Assembly (NCBI GenBank): GCA_029204225.1
Contig: CM055100.1
Coordinates: 8,756,713-8,820,712, forward strand
From: Diphasiastrum complanatum
Taxonomy: Eukaryota; Streptophyta; Lycopodiopsida; Lycopodiales; Lycopodiaceae
Length of the DNA: 64,000 nucleotides
Direction of reading: 5' to 3'
The notes under the pieces were generated by a model. It did no database searches and had not been told where the DNA came from. It was given only the letters and a program-made list of their open reading frames with translations. This document shows positions 42,488 to 53,929 of this stretch, piece by piece. The stretch's first letter is position 1. Every line of letters starts with the position of its first letter. Position numbers and translations under genes: made by a program.

Positions 42488-45058
42488 ATGATTTCGATGA
42501 ATTCATACTTGTTGCAACCAAGTGAGAGATTGTCTACTTCCAATTATTCAATATGGAAGTTGAGGATGGAGTCCATCTTGATACTCCAAGATGTGATGGA
42601 CATTGTACTTGGGATTGAGGAGGAGCCTCAAGTCCTTCAAGAAGTACAAAAATACAAGAAGAGAGCTAGGATGGCTCTCCACTACATTAAGATGAATGTC
42701 TCTAATGAGATATTGAGGGAGATTGGTGATTGTTCTACATCCAAGGAAGCTTGGGATTGTCTCAAGTCCATCTACGAGGCTAAGAACACCTCTAGGCTCC
42801 TCACTCTTAGAAATCAAATATTCCAAAGTAGTCAAAAGAGTGATGAGAGTGTATCTAATTATGTTTTGAGAGTCAAGGATATTCAGAGGGAGCTTGCATG
42901 TATTGGTGACTCAATCAATCAAAGTGAGCTAGTCCAAGTCATTCTCAATGGCTTGAGAGATGAATATGTCAACCTTGTCCAATCCTATGCTATTAAGGAG
43001 GAGCTACCAAGTTTGGAGGCCCTTCAAAGTGTGCTTATTTCTGAAGAATCAAGACAAGAGTACAAACTCTTGAGGATGGACAAGCTATCACTCAATCATG
43101 ATGATGGCAAAGTTCTATTTGCCAAGCACAAAGAGAGGAGTAAGAAGCAACACCATCACTTCTCTAATGACAAAGCTAAATACCAAGATGGAGAGGAGGA
43201 GGATACCTCTCATGCTTCTAATTCAAATCTCAAGAAGAAGATGATCAAGTGCTTTTATTGTGGCAAGAAAGGCCATTATGCCACCAATTGCTTCAATAAG
43301 AAGAATCAACTCAATCAAGCCAACATCACCAATGAGAAAGAAGACTATATTGCAAGTGATGGAGAAGGCTCTCTTATGGCATCAAGCTTCTCCTCTTCCA
43401 CCTTCAACAAGGATGACTCATGGTATATTGATAGTGGAGCATCTTCACATATGTGTGGCTCCAAGAACTTTTTTTCATCTATTATGCCTTATGATGGAGT
43501 CAAGAAGACCATATACTTTGCAAGTAAACATGAGTGCAATATTGAAGGAGTAGGGATTATTCCCTTGAAGCTTGCATCTTCTAAAGATCTCTTTCTCAAC
43601 AATGTTCTTTTTGTCCCAAAGCTTACAAAGAACATCTTAAGTGTTGGCCAACTTCTTGATAGTGGCTTTAATGTCAATTTCAATATTGACAATTGTGTGA
43701 TTAAGAAGGATGGTGAGATCCTTGCATATGGATCAAGATTTGAAGGCATCTACAAATTGGATCCAAGTGAGAGTGCAAACTCTCTTGATGTTTCTTATAT
43801 TTCCAATATTTCAAAGGAGGAGGATTACACAAGATGCACATATCTTCTCTCTTCAAGTATTATGGTGTATGATTATTCCTTATTATTCAAAGCATATGTT
43901 GAGAAGAAATTCTCATTGAAGATCAAAGCTTTGAGGAGTATTGAAGCTCTTGAAGGAATAGCACCATATGAAGTTTTATTCAAGATGAAGCCTAAGGTTG
44001 ATCACCTTAGTGAACTTGGTAGTGCTTGCTTTGCACATATTCCCTTGGAAACAAGAAGGAAGGATGATCCAAGCTCATGGATCATGATTGGATACTCATC
44101 CATCAAGGAGGCCTTTAGTGTCTTTACACTCTCTATTTCAAATGTGATCGTGAATAGAGATGTCATATTGCATGAAGATTCAATCTTGGAAGTGGCCGAG
44201 ATCAAGGCTTCTCAAGAGGCATCACAAGTTATCCTTTTTGAAGGTATTCAAGTTATGATGGGGCCAATGTGTGAGGAGGAGTTTCTTCTTCATATGATTT
44301 CAAGAAGATCTTCAAGATGCATTGCCGAGTCTTTATGGCTCACCTTACATGGCAAAGAGGGGCATCTTTCATGTTGTATCTACTACAACACATTCATATA
44401 TGTTTCTCTTCCTTTGCTTGAAATGCTATCTTGCTTCATTGAATTTTTTGGATCTCAAAGTTCAAGAAAAGCTATACTAGTTTTGTATGATGCTTATGGT
44501 ATGGACATGTTTCTTGTCATTATTGACTTAGATGTGTTTCCAATACTTTTTGAAATCAAGATATTGTATTGTCAAAAGTATGCTCTTGGTTCTAGTAAGA
44601 ACAAGATTGAGCTTGGTACTCACTTTTTTGAAAATCATGTTTTCACATGTTTTGAGGCAAATTGTAAACTCCTCTTGAGATTACGTGAAGCATCCAAAGT
44701 GGACACTTACATCCTTGAGAGATTAACTAGCCTAAAAAAGATCAAGATAGTCTTTGATATCAAGATTAGATCCATCATGGATATAGTTCATTGTATGTGG
44801 ACTAGTCAAGCTAGAAAGCATAATCTTGATAATCATCATTGTTTCACATCTTATGATCTTGATCTCCATAATCCTTATGAGGCTTGGAAGCCTCAGATTT
44901 CTCTATTTATGGTGCATCCATCATGCAAGTGGAACTTTCAAGGCAAAGATCATCATCAAGCATGGAGGAAGCCCATGATAATAGTGGCATATTGGTGGAG
45001 CACTCTTCAAAGGCATTGGCAAGAGATCTCTACCAAAGAGATCTTATCATGGATATAG
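42488..45058 (+). CDS. Copia E Gag-protease-integrase-remnant polyprotein
   Basis: 856 codons without a stop. Gag occupies residues ~1-210. The knuckle C-F-Y-C-G-K-K-G-H-Y-A-T-N-C begins at residue ~255, and the protease W-Y-I-D-S-G-A-S-S-H-M at ~312 has its catalytic Asp. From ~440 a patchwork of integrase pieces follows (D-Y-T-R, K-A-Y-V-E-K-K-F-S-L-K-I-K-A-L-R-S, then A-P-Y-E-V-L-F and H-I-P-L-E-T-R-R-K). Compared with B, the core with two catalytic acids is cut out and the frame kept. The last ~250 residues match no copia domain. It could supply Gag and protease; it cannot integrate or reverse-transcribe itself. Confidence 0.85.
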   Translation: MISMNSYLLQPSERLSTSNYSIWKLRMESILILQDVMDIVLGIEEEPQVLQEVQKYKKRARMALHYIKMNVSNEILREIGDCSTSKEAWDCLKSIYEAKNTSRLLTLRNQIFQSSQKSDESVSNYVLRVKDIQRELACIGDSINQSELVQVILNGLRDEYVNLVQSYAIKEELPSLEALQSVLISEESRQEYKLLRMDKLSLNHDDGKVLFAKHKERSKKQHHHFSNDKAKYQDGEEEDTSHASNSNLKKKMIKCFYCGKKGHYATNCFNKKNQLNQANITNEKEDYIASDGEGSLMASSFSSSTFNKDDSWYIDSGASSHMCGSKNFFSSIMPYDGVKKTIYFASKHECNIEGVGIIPLKLASSKDLFLNNVLFVPKLTKNILSVGQLLDSGFNVNFNIDNCVIKKDGEILAYGSRFEGIYKLDPSESANSLDVSYISNISKEEDYTRCTYLLSSSIMVYDYSLLFKAYVEKKFSLKIKALRSIEALEGIAPYEVLFKMKPKVDHLSELGSACFAHIPLETRRKDDPSSWIMIGYSSIKEAFSVFTLSISNVIVNRDVILHEDSILEVAEIKASQEASQVILFEGIQVMMGPMCEEEFLLHMISRRSSRCIAESLWLTLHGKEGHLSCCIYYNTFIYVSLPLLEMLSCFIEFFGSQSSRKAILVLYDAYGMDMFLVIIDLDVFPILFEIKILYCQKYALGSSKNKIELGTHFFENHVFTCFEANCKLLLRLREASKVDTYILERLTSLKKIKIVFDIKIRSIMDIVHCMWTSQARKHNLDNHHCFTSYDLDLHNPYEAWKPQISLFMVHPSCKWNFQGKDHHQAWRKPMIIVAYWWSTLQRHWQEISTKEILSWI

Positions 45059-45187
45059 TGAGGGTGCTGCTATGATGGATCCCTTGGCTGATCTTCACTT
45101 CTTATGCATACCAAAGGATCCACTCAAAAAGATTTACAAACTTCTCAAGTGATCTAGTACCTTTCCAAGCTATTTTTTGAGGAGGAG

Positions 45188-45926
45188 TGTGAGAAATTGG
45201 CAAAAATCTAGCTTGGTATTTTTTATGAAAATGTTTGATATAGGGGTCTCATAGAATTTCATAGTCAAGCATTTAGGTGTAGGATGTTGATAGGGTCAAA
45301 TTTGGCATAGATGGCAAATTATCCATTTCCACTTGTAATGGCAATATTGAGCCAAACTTGTGCCAATTAGAGTGTAGACAAGTGTCATGCTTTTGTTTGA
45401 TGAAGCTTAAGAGGTCCAATAGGATTTAGAGGTGGAACCTTGTGAGGTCCAATAGAAAATTGAGATGTGCTTGAATATAGTCTAATAGAATTTAGAGGTG
45501 CATGGATCAATGGTCCAATAGGATTAAGAGGTGGCAAAGTGTGATCCAATCATAGTTAAGCATAGTGGTAGCTCATGAATCTATTAGTATCATTGTACTC
45601 CTCCTTTTGGATCTAATTGATTTTGAGATTGAGTGGATTTTGAGTGTCATTGAATTTCTAGCTTTCTCTCTCTACCCTAGAGCTCATGATGGTTTTTCTC
45701 TCTCTACCCGAGGAGAGCATCTTGTTTTTACTTAGAATACTTTTGGAACACTTCCCACACGTGTGAGTGAGAGTTGGAAGTGATTGAATGCATGTAGTAG
45801 TGTGTTTTTGCCATAGAATCAAAGATAGATCTTGAATCTCAATCTAGTCTTGATCTTGGTGCATCTACACACCTTAGGAGATCACAAGTACATGTAGTGG
45901 ACAATCCACACGTGTGAAATTCAACA
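45188..45926 (+). repeat. Copia E 3' LTR
   Basis: Same LTR family as B and C in opposite orientation. It starts TGTGAGAAATTG and ends AATTCAACA. The 33-bp units appear as reverse-complement tccaatag words (45415-45550), with CACACGTGTG near 45757 and 45910. Confidence 0.92.
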
Positions 45927-47220
45927 CAGTTCGTCAAGGAACTGTTTGAGCCAAATTATCTCGTTGGCCATTTTTGCTGCTGCAATGTACTCTGTTTCGC
46001 ATGATGACTGAGCTACAATGGTCTGATTCTTGCTGACCCAGAGAATTGCTGCTCCTAATGCAATGGTCCATCCTCTTGAGACACTTTTATAGTCGTCCTT
46101 GAGGGATGTCCAGCTAACATCACTGTAGAAAAGCATCTAAACCCTACATCATGACAATAACACAAACCAAAATATATTGTTAATTGAAGATATTGCAAAA
46201 TTTATTTTGCAATCTTCCAATGTGTCGAGCCTAGATTCGTGCAGAATTGGCTCATCTTGACCACTACATAAGCAATGTCAGGGCATATGTTATCTGCAAG
46301 GTACGTCAACAATCCTATTAGTTTCTTGTAAGGTGTGAGCTGCATCAATTCTCTCTCTTCTTCAGTCCTCGAACAATTTTCATTCGTCAGTACTGCTCAT
46401 GCAAGCATTGGAGTATTCGCTCCCAATTCAACATCCCGAAATCTTCTAGGATTTTCTGGGTGTATCTGGACTAATGAAGGTACAACTTACCTCCCTCATA
46501 GTCCCTGTCAATCTATAAACCAAAGTAACACCTGACTTCTCCCAGATCTACAATCTCAAAATGTTTTGAGATATCATTTTTCACTTCAGCAATCAGCTTC
46601 TCACTCTTGCAGAGTACCAGAGTGTCATCCACATACACAACCACAATGATGATCTTCCCATCGGTAATTCCTACATACACATTGGAATCAACCATAAGTG
46701 GTTGGAATCCTAAGGATTTCAGAGCTTGATCTTTCTTCTTGTACCATTGTCGAGCTGACTACTTCAGACCATAGATACTCCTATGCATTCTGCTTGCATA
46801 ATTAGGAAGTGAATTTGAGACATAACTTGGGGGTTGATCCATGTAGATCTCTTCGTCTAGCTCACCATGCAAGAAGGCTGTCTTCTCGTCCACAATGTGA
46901 ATCCTGAGGTCATAAGCAGCTGCATATGCAAATAGTAAACATAGGGACAAATGTTTCATGATAGAAGAGAAGGTCTCAGAATAGTCAATACCATATCTCT
47001 AAGAGAATCCCTTCGCTACAAGTCTTGCCTTATATTTTGGGACATCTCCATCTGGTCCATACTTTAGCTTGTATACCCATTTGTATTTTACAGGCTTTCA
47101 CTTATCTGGTAATGGCTGCAGCATCCATACCTAGTTCTTCCTCGTGAATTCCATCTCCTCGTTCATGGCTTGGATCCATTTGTCCTTCTCTGGACATTCA
47201 ATTGCTTCCTCGAATGTCTA
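45927..47220 (-). pseudogene. Copia D RNase H and reverse transcriptase
   Basis: Right to left: W-I-Q-A-M-N-E-E-M, Y-K-W-V-Y-K-L-K, K-A-R-L-V-A-K-G and H-I-V-D-E-K-T-A-F-L-H-G (about 46880), then S-I-Y-G-L-K, intact Y-V-D-D (about 46632), and after a gap RNase H Y-S-D-V-S-W ... S-S-C-E-T-E-Y (45930-46130). It stops at the copia E junction. Several in-frame stops occur. Confidence 0.82.
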
Positions 47221-48640
47221 TGGTTTGCCACTGAATCCACATAATTCTTCTGATGTAGAAGCAGAGCTGCCTGTCACATATCTTGCTGGCACTCTTCGTT
47301 GTCTTGTTGACCTTCTAGGAGATCCTCCTGGAACTGTAATGCCTTTGCCTTTGTCTGCTCTGCTAGGTCCAGAACCATCTCGATTTATAGGTACTATAGC
47401 AGAAGTCTGCCTCTCAAATGCGAAGCGACTCAAAAATCTTCATTTTTGTGTTCGTCTTATACTCCCTCTATCACAATTGGTAGATCATAGTACTGTCCTT
47501 CAAGAATCTCATAGCTGACAGGATCATCACTGGCCATCGTTCTGCTCTCGTCAAATTTGACATCTCTAACTGTCTTCATAGTGTTCATCTCTGGTGTGTA
47601 GACTCTGTAGTATGACGAATTATTGTCATATCCTACAAGATATCCCTGTTCAGCTTTCTCATCAAGCTTCTTTCAAAGCTTATCAAGAATATGCACATAA
47701 GCTACACAACCAAAGATTCTGATGTGAGTTAGATTGGGTTTTCTACCCCACCATTCGTGTGGTGTTGTGTGTTTCGAGCCTCCTACTGAGATCACATTGA
47801 AAGGCCCATAGATGTCAAAATGCACGAACTCCAAAATCTTGGTTGTTATGTAAGAGTCCTTGACAAATGGAGTGCGTTACATCTTACCCTTCTTACATGC
47901 ATCACAAGTGGTCAAACTGCTTGCATTTGAGATGTTCACCCTTGTAATTGCTCCATAATGACTTGCTTGCTATAGTGTCATTGAGTTTATATGACATAGT
48001 CTCCTGTGCCATAGAGTGTCTGGTGAATCATCATCAGTCTGATGCACTTGATCTATAGGCAGGCGTACCTTCAGGTGATATAGATTGTCTTTTCTTCTGC
48101 CTTGAGTGATCAGGGTACTGGTACTAGCATCAACAACGTTGCATGCTTCATCTGAGAGCGTCACATGCATCTTTGCATCAGCTATTCTTGCCACAAATAG
48201 CAAGTCTTGCTGCAATGTAGGCACGAACAGAACATCTTCAAGTCATCTGTCTCTATCATTCGTGTTGAGCCGCAGTGAACCAACACTGTTCACTTGGTGT
48301 TTGGATCCATCTCCAAGAACAATGAATCTTGATGGATCTGCACTTCAAAAATCAGACATAATTCATCTTGATGTAACGAAGTGTGAGGTAGCCCTTGAGT
48401 CTAGGATTACCTCCTATGTGTCAGGTGTTGACACTGCACACACGTCTGCACAGATGTAGGCAGTCGAATTATTTTTGTTCGATCTCTCTTCGCCCATTTT
48501 CAAGTTCTCTGACTCCTCGACATAGGACAAACTATTATTGTTCTCATGTTTGCTTTGTATTGATTTGTTTCTTAGTACTCTGGTTTTGTCGTCTTTCTCG
48601 AAGTCCTGAGTGGCAGCAATAATATCTATCCAGACTGAGT
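47221..48640 (-). pseudogene. Copia D protease and integrase remains
   Basis: The protease entry reads L-D-S-R-A-T-S-H-F (G to R) near 48370-48410, with the distal V-L-F-V-P-T-L-Q near 48230. The pre-integrase motif L-W-H-R-R-L-C-H-I is near 47990-48015. Integrase pieces (V-F-G-C-V-A-Y-like, G-Y-D-N-N-S-S-Y-Y-R-V) occur at 47600-47720. No Gag or zinc knuckle is seen; at about 48640 the sequence turns into gene T. Confidence 0.7.
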
Positions 48641-49829
48641 GTTGAATATTAGAAGCCTTACCAGTATGATTTGATAGGAAACAATGTGCTTTTGCTCCTC
48701 CTATGCTTGGCTTAGTTGGCATGTTCCCATTCTTTTCTGAAAGCTTTTCATCTTTTTGAATTTTGACATGTCCCTTATGAAGTCTTGCTTTTGATAAAAC
48801 ATCTTCTAATTGAGAGATAGCTTCCTTTGCTAATGATGTTGGCTTAGTATTCCAAGCAAAAACTATATGAACATAAATGATCTTTTCTATTAATCTAACT
48901 TCTGCATAAAGAGTGCAAACATGCATATTTTACAAGGGGATAGGCAACACAGGCTTCCAGTTTGGATCTACATATTCTCCAGTAATTCCTGTACTCCTAA
49001 TAACATCTTTTGCCATTTTCATGCAGTACAAACAAGGATGTTTTGATGTAGCACCGTGAGAGACATTATACATACATTTCAATGTTTTCAAATCACCTGC
49101 TAAATGCCATTCAACATTGAAGTCTCCAACTCCTCGAATATTGAGAAGTCTTCCATCCATATGGTCCTTGATGATTCTAGGATAAGATGTCCTTGAGAAT
49201 ATCCATGATAATATATCTCCTTTAGCACCTGTCCAAAGAATTAATCAGACTTAGTTTACAATGAATTAATACTATTCAATGAATGTAATGTAATAATGAG
49301 GCTAGTTACTTGAAACGCTACCAACCACCATATATCATTTTTTGACTGGACACTGAATCTGAAATCTTCTTGGTCCTCTGTTTGTGATAGAGCACCATTC
49401 ATGAGAGTTATACTAACCCTCTCCATCTTCTACCCTTTCACAATTTCTGACTCATCTAACTTAAGTACTATGATTATTTTGCCATTCACCTTTTCGTAGG
49501 TTATGTCATAGAATGTGATGATGTATCTCAGCAAGTAATTTAGTTCAACAAATAAGTTGTTTGATGAATTATAGAATATCGATCTTCCATCAGTTTCATA
49601 CACCTCCTCAATATGAAATGGAGTTCCATTGATCTTATGCATACTTATGTTTAATGTATCCCTCTCTTTCTTCAAGTGATATGTCCTAGGGATTGGGACT
49701 TTTCTAATTTGAACTTGCTTGAAAGCTTCTCTAATTAGTTTAAATATTGTTGCATATGCTTCCATGCTAATACCTGCAAAATCACAAGCACCCTGAACTA
49801 TAGTCTTATCTAAAATTTGTTGAACCAAC
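48640..49829 (-). pseudogene. Gene T: transposase-like protein, partial, one intron
   Basis: The first exon (49829-49310) reads open to K-L-D-E-S-E-I-V-K-G, a stop at about 49430, then M-E-R-V-S-I-T-L-M. An 81-bp intron (49229-49309, GTAACT...GGACAG) joins in frame to a second exon with M-D-G-R-L-L-N-I, V-E-W-H-L-A-G-D-L-K-T-L and H-P-C-L-Y-C-M-K. After another stop come V-C-T-L-Y-A-E-V-R-L-I-E-K and G-G-A-K-A-H-C-F-L-S near 48690. The G-D-L-K-x-L ... C-x-x-C layout recalls uncharacterised eukaryotic proteins often found near transposons, possibly a DDE-type enzyme; that is inference. Both ends are cut by copia sequence. Confidence 0.5.
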
Positions 49830-49837
49830 CTCCTATG

Positions 49838-51183
49838 TCATAATTCCTCCATAGAGAGCTTGTTCACAAGAGCAACATTACAAGCATTCACATACTCATT
49901 TGGATCTAGTTTATAGATGCCACCAGATCTAGATCCTAATGCAAGTATCTCATCATTCTTCTTGATAGTGCAAGTATCAACATTGAATTTTGCAGCAAGG
50001 CCATTATCAAGCAATTGGCCAACACTAATAAGATTCTTGGTAAGCTTAGGTACATAAAGAACTTTAGAGAGAGAAAGAGCTTTAGAGGATGCAAGCTTCA
50101 AGGAAATGTTCCCTATGCCTTCAATAGAACATTTAAAATCATTTGCAGTGTATATTGATTTCTTGACTCCATCATAAGGTGCAATAGAAGAGAAAGAGTC
50201 CTTGGAGCTACACATATGTGAAGAGGCTCCACTATCAATATACCATAGGCCATCCTTCTTGAAAGGAGTAGATGAGAAACTAGAGACCATAAGAGATCCC
50301 TCTCCATCACTTGCAATAGTGTCTTTCTTCTCATTGGTAATGTTGGCTTGCTTGAGTTGATTCTTCTTCTTGAAGCAATTGGTGTCATAATGACCTTTCT
50401 TGCCACAATAAAAGCACTTGATCTTCTTCTTCTTGAGCTTCGATGATGAAGCATTAGAGGAATCATCTTGCTCCTCATCTTTGTCTTTGGATTTGACTTT
50501 GTCCTTGTTTGAGGATTGTTGATGTTGGTTCTTGCTCCTCCCTTTGTGCTTATCCTTGGCAAAGAGAGCTTTGCCATCGTTATGAGTGAGAGAAAGCTTG
50601 TCCATCCTCAAGAGCTTGTACTCTTGTCTTGATTCTTCCAAAATTAGCACACTTTGGAGAGCCTCCAAACTTGGTAGCTCCATCTTAATGGCATAGGTTT
50701 GGACAAGCTTATCAAATTCACTTCTCAAGCCATTGAGAATGACTTGAACTAGCTCATTTTGATTGATGGAATCACCAATACAAGCAAGTTCTCTATGAAT
50801 ATCTTTTACTCTCAAAACATAACTAGATGCACTCTTATCACTCTTTTGGATACTTTGAAAGATTTGATTCCTAAGAGTGAGAAGCCTAGAGGTATTCTTA
50901 GCCTCATAGATAGTCTTGAGACAATCCCAAGCTTCTTTGGAGTACCTATCTCCCTCAATATCTCATTAGAGACATTCATCTTAATGTAGTGGAGAGCCAT
51001 CCTAGCTCTCTTTTTGTATTTTTGAATCTCTTGAAGAACTTGTGGTTCTTCTTCAAGGCCAAGAACTATGTCCATCACGTCTTGAAGGATCAATATGGAC
51101 TCCATCCTCATTTTCCAAATTGAATAGTTTGAAGTGGACAATCTTTCACTTGGTTCCAACAAGGATGAACCCATTGAAGACAT
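49838..51183 (-). pseudogene. Copia C Gag-protease
   Basis: ATG at 51183 (M-S-S-M-G-S-S-L-L-E-P-S-E-R-L). Codon 23 is Trp here, unlike B. About 13 nt are missing near 50940 relative to B, shifting the frame; from 50815 the frame is open to 49838. Knuckle near 50390-50430; protease W-Y-I-D-S-G-A-S-S-H-M near 50230-50262, intact. It ends M-E-E-L-stop-H-R-R-L at the truncation. Confidence 0.87.
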
Positions 51184-51928
51184 TTGAAGTGAAGAAAACT
51201 CAAATGATGAACAATAACTAGACACTCTCTATAGGATCCAATAATAGAGTACTATCTCCTCCTATGAAAGATCTTGCAACTATTTGTGAATTGATTCTCA
51301 CTAGCTCCTCAAATCTCTCTAAAACAAGATCCATTTCACATCAAATGATGGAGTATAGGCAAAGTTAGGATCAAACACTCTTAGCACGTGTGAAGTACAT
51401 TAAGAAACCAAATTTGACTCAAATACAATGATAATGCATAAAACAAAATGGCTAAGATCTCAAAACAGTGCCTAGATCACATATAGATGAGATTGATAAG
51501 CATACAACTGTGATTTTGGATCAACCAGGCAATCTCTTGACCAAACCAAATGTGTCCACCCAGGTCTAGGTGCCCTACCTAACCCTCTTCAAAAGCTGAT
51601 AGCTTCTGATTGGCTCAACCAAATAGAATGAAACTGATTGCATCAAAAACTAGACAAAAATAGCTTCAAAAGAAGCTATCAAGCAAGATAAATGGATCAA
51701 GCATGAGAGAGAACTTCCAAACTGAAATTGGATGTTTCTCACACATGTCTGAGCACCTGATTCCGTACAGTACCAGGTCAGACCCAATCAATGTCCTTTT
51801 GATCTCTTTTGATCCAAGATTAAACAAGATAGCTAAGAAAATGGGCCTTGACAATTTATAGCTCAAGATTAATGAAAAAATTTCACTTAGATGGATCAAA
51901 ATGCTTAGTAACCTATGCTTTGATACCA
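51184..51928 (-). other. Copia C leader and primer-binding site
   Basis: The leader matches that of B; no gene. The minus-strand primer site TGGTATCAAAGC (51917-51928) abuts the LTR. Confidence 0.85.
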
Positions 51929-52665
51929 TGTTGAATTTCACACATGTATATTGTCCACAACATGTACTTGTGATCTCCTAAGGTGTGTAGATGCACCAAG
52001 ATCAAGACTAGATTGAGATTCAAGATCAATCTTGGATCCTATGGCAAAAACACACTACTACATGCATTCAATCACTTCCAACTCTCACTCACACGTGTGG
52101 GAAGTACTCAAAAAATAATCTAAGTAAAAACAAGCTGCTCTCCTTAGGTAGAGAGAGAAAAAGCATCATGAGCTCTCGGGTAGAGAGAGAAAGCTAGAAA
52201 TTCAATAACTCACAAAATCCATGAAATCACCAAATCAATTAGATCCAAAATGAGGAGTACAATGATACTAGTATATCCACGAGCTACCACTATGCTTAAC
52301 TATGATTGGACCATACTTTGTCACCTCTTGATCCTATTGGACCATTGATCCATGCACCTCTTAATTCTATTGGACTATATTCAAGCACACCTCAATTTCC
52401 CATTGGACCTCACATGGTTCCACCTCTAAATCCTATTGGACCTCTTGGAATTCATCAAACAAAAGCATTACGCTTTTCTACACTCTAATTGGCACGAGTT
52501 TAGCCTCTTACTCTATTTTGGCTCAATAGTGGCATTACAAGTGGAAATGCATAATTTGCCATCTATGCCAAATTTGTTCCTATCAACATCCTACACCTAG
52601 ATGCTTGATGTAACAAACATAAGACCCTTATATCTATCATAGATAATCTTTTTCAATTCTTCACA
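51929..52665 (-). repeat. Copia C 5' LTR
   Basis: 737 bp, the same family as the B LTRs including the 33-bp CTATTGGA units (52330-52440). The outer G-box is mutated (cacatgta), while the inner cacacgtgtggg is kept. Confidence 0.92.
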
Positions 52666-53515
52666 AATTTTTTGGAATCAAGTATTCAAGCAGCTAATCA
52701 ATTTTTTGATGAGTTTGATCAACATTGGTGGATGGACTTTTTCGAGGAACAAAAAATCAGTTTGCTCAACTTCAAAAACACATCAACAACTGAAGAATTT
52801 CATTGGCCTTATAAATTAGGAGCTTCAAGTACAATTGTCGAACCTTCAAGTCTTCCTCGGGACAATGATTTCTTGCATCTTGTGCATGGTGAGGAACTCA
52901 AAATTTATGTGGGCTCACGGAAGAAAAGGCAAAATGTAAAAGCTACAAAAATGAAGTGGTGCGATGATCTGTATGAAATTCAAATTGGAAGGCTTGTTGC
53001 ACTTATAGCCTTAGAAAACAACGAAGAACATCCATTTTGGATTGCCAAAGTGAATGGTTTCATTCAAAAGTGCAACCATACAAAAGTGTTACGTGTCCAT
53101 TGGTTGCGCACACTTTCAAGAATGCTTTTCTGGGAAGGTACGAATTTGAAATGTTACAAGTAGATCCGAAGGGCAAGAGAAAGCGTATGCCAAAAAATCA
53201 ACCAAGAGTCGATGGTCTGAAATTACAGGATGTAGATGTTTTGGCGTTTAATTTTGAGCTAACAATGACCAATCATCTACGCAAGTCAACTATATCCATA
53301 TTGAAAGAACGACTTGGATCAATGGGACAACCAGGTCCTCGTCAGCAACAGAGAAAATTGACTTACAAAGTTTCTTATCAACATTGGACGCGGATTCTAA
53401 GGACGATATGTCAGTCGACTCTGATGAAGAAGACGTGTCTTCCACCTCATCGGTTGAAAATGAGAGCTTTGAAAATATGTCAAGTTCTGAAGTGAGAGGC
53501 ATCATTAAAAATTCC
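52666..53515 (+). pseudogene. Gene U: C-terminal fragment of an unrecognised protein
   Basis: Open from the copia C edge: F-L-E-S-S-I-Q-A-A-N-Q, a Trp-rich W-W-M-D-F-F segment, then G-R-L-V-A-L-I-A-L-E-N-N-E-E-H-P-F-W-I-A-K-V near 53000-53060 and L-R-V-H-W-L, an arrangement like Tudor- or BAH-type small beta-barrel readers. A frameshift near 53110 leads to an Arg/Lys-rich region. Another shift gives an acidic Ser/Asp tail (D-M-S-V-D-S-D-E-E-D) to about 53515. The N-terminus is lost at the LTR. It may be a transposon-encoded or host chromatin protein; the domain guess is inference. Confidence 0.45.
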
Positions 53516-53919
53516 TTAATATGTACTTTGAAAAAAAATTCATTAATATAATTTAAGCCGTTTTGTATTTTTATGGCATTTGGACTTTAAGGGAGAAAAA
53601 AAATATCTCCCTCTCTAATGAGAGCCTCATTATAGCCGCCCAACACTAGCATATAATTGGTCCCCTTCACCAAGGAAACTAAAAGATTCTAATTTTGATT
53701 CAAGTGCTCGTGGCCAAATGCAAGAGCCAAGACTTAAGACTATTATTTTCACGTGGAGTATCTTGCAGATTGATACGAATATGTTGTACGACCGCCTTTC
53801 ACAAAAACAGTTAAAATTCTAGTCCGGCTGTTTGCATGTTCCAAGTGCTCTGTGGGCCTGGGCTTGCGACCTAGTTTGGAAAACAGCGCGTTCTGCTTGG
53901 CTCCTGCATGCATGCTTGC
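53516..53919. other. Intergenic, upstream of the nucleoside hydrolase promoter
   Basis: No ORF of note. An RY-type CATGCATG element lies at 53907-53914. Confidence 0.5.
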
Positions 53920-53929
53920 CTATATAAGT
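53920..53929 (+). promoter_or_regulatory. TATA box of the nucleoside-hydrolase-like gene
   Basis: ctatataagt in a GC-richer setting, with an RY element 6 bp upstream. A transcript start is likely near 53955-53965, giving a leader of about 490 nt that includes a tttc repeat (54038-54054). Confidence 0.6.

Larger units (their letters stand above)
41818..45926 (+). mobile_element. Copia element E, family of B, lacking its 5' LTR
   Basis: From about 41818 the sequence matches the B leader (reverse complement), followed by an 856-codon ORF, polypurine tract gaggaggag (45179-45187) and 3' LTR (45188-45926). The 5' LTR and primer-binding site are absent. Integrase core and reverse transcriptase are missing inside the ORF. 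The right edge abuts copia D RNase H. Confidence 0.88.
49830..52665 (-). mobile_element. Copia element C, 3'-truncated, family of B
   Basis: 5' LTR (51929-52665), primer-binding site, leader and gag-protease run leftward and end abruptly in the pre-integrase motif at about 49830. Integrase, reverse transcriptase and 3' LTR are missing. The coding part is very similar to B. Confidence 0.9.
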
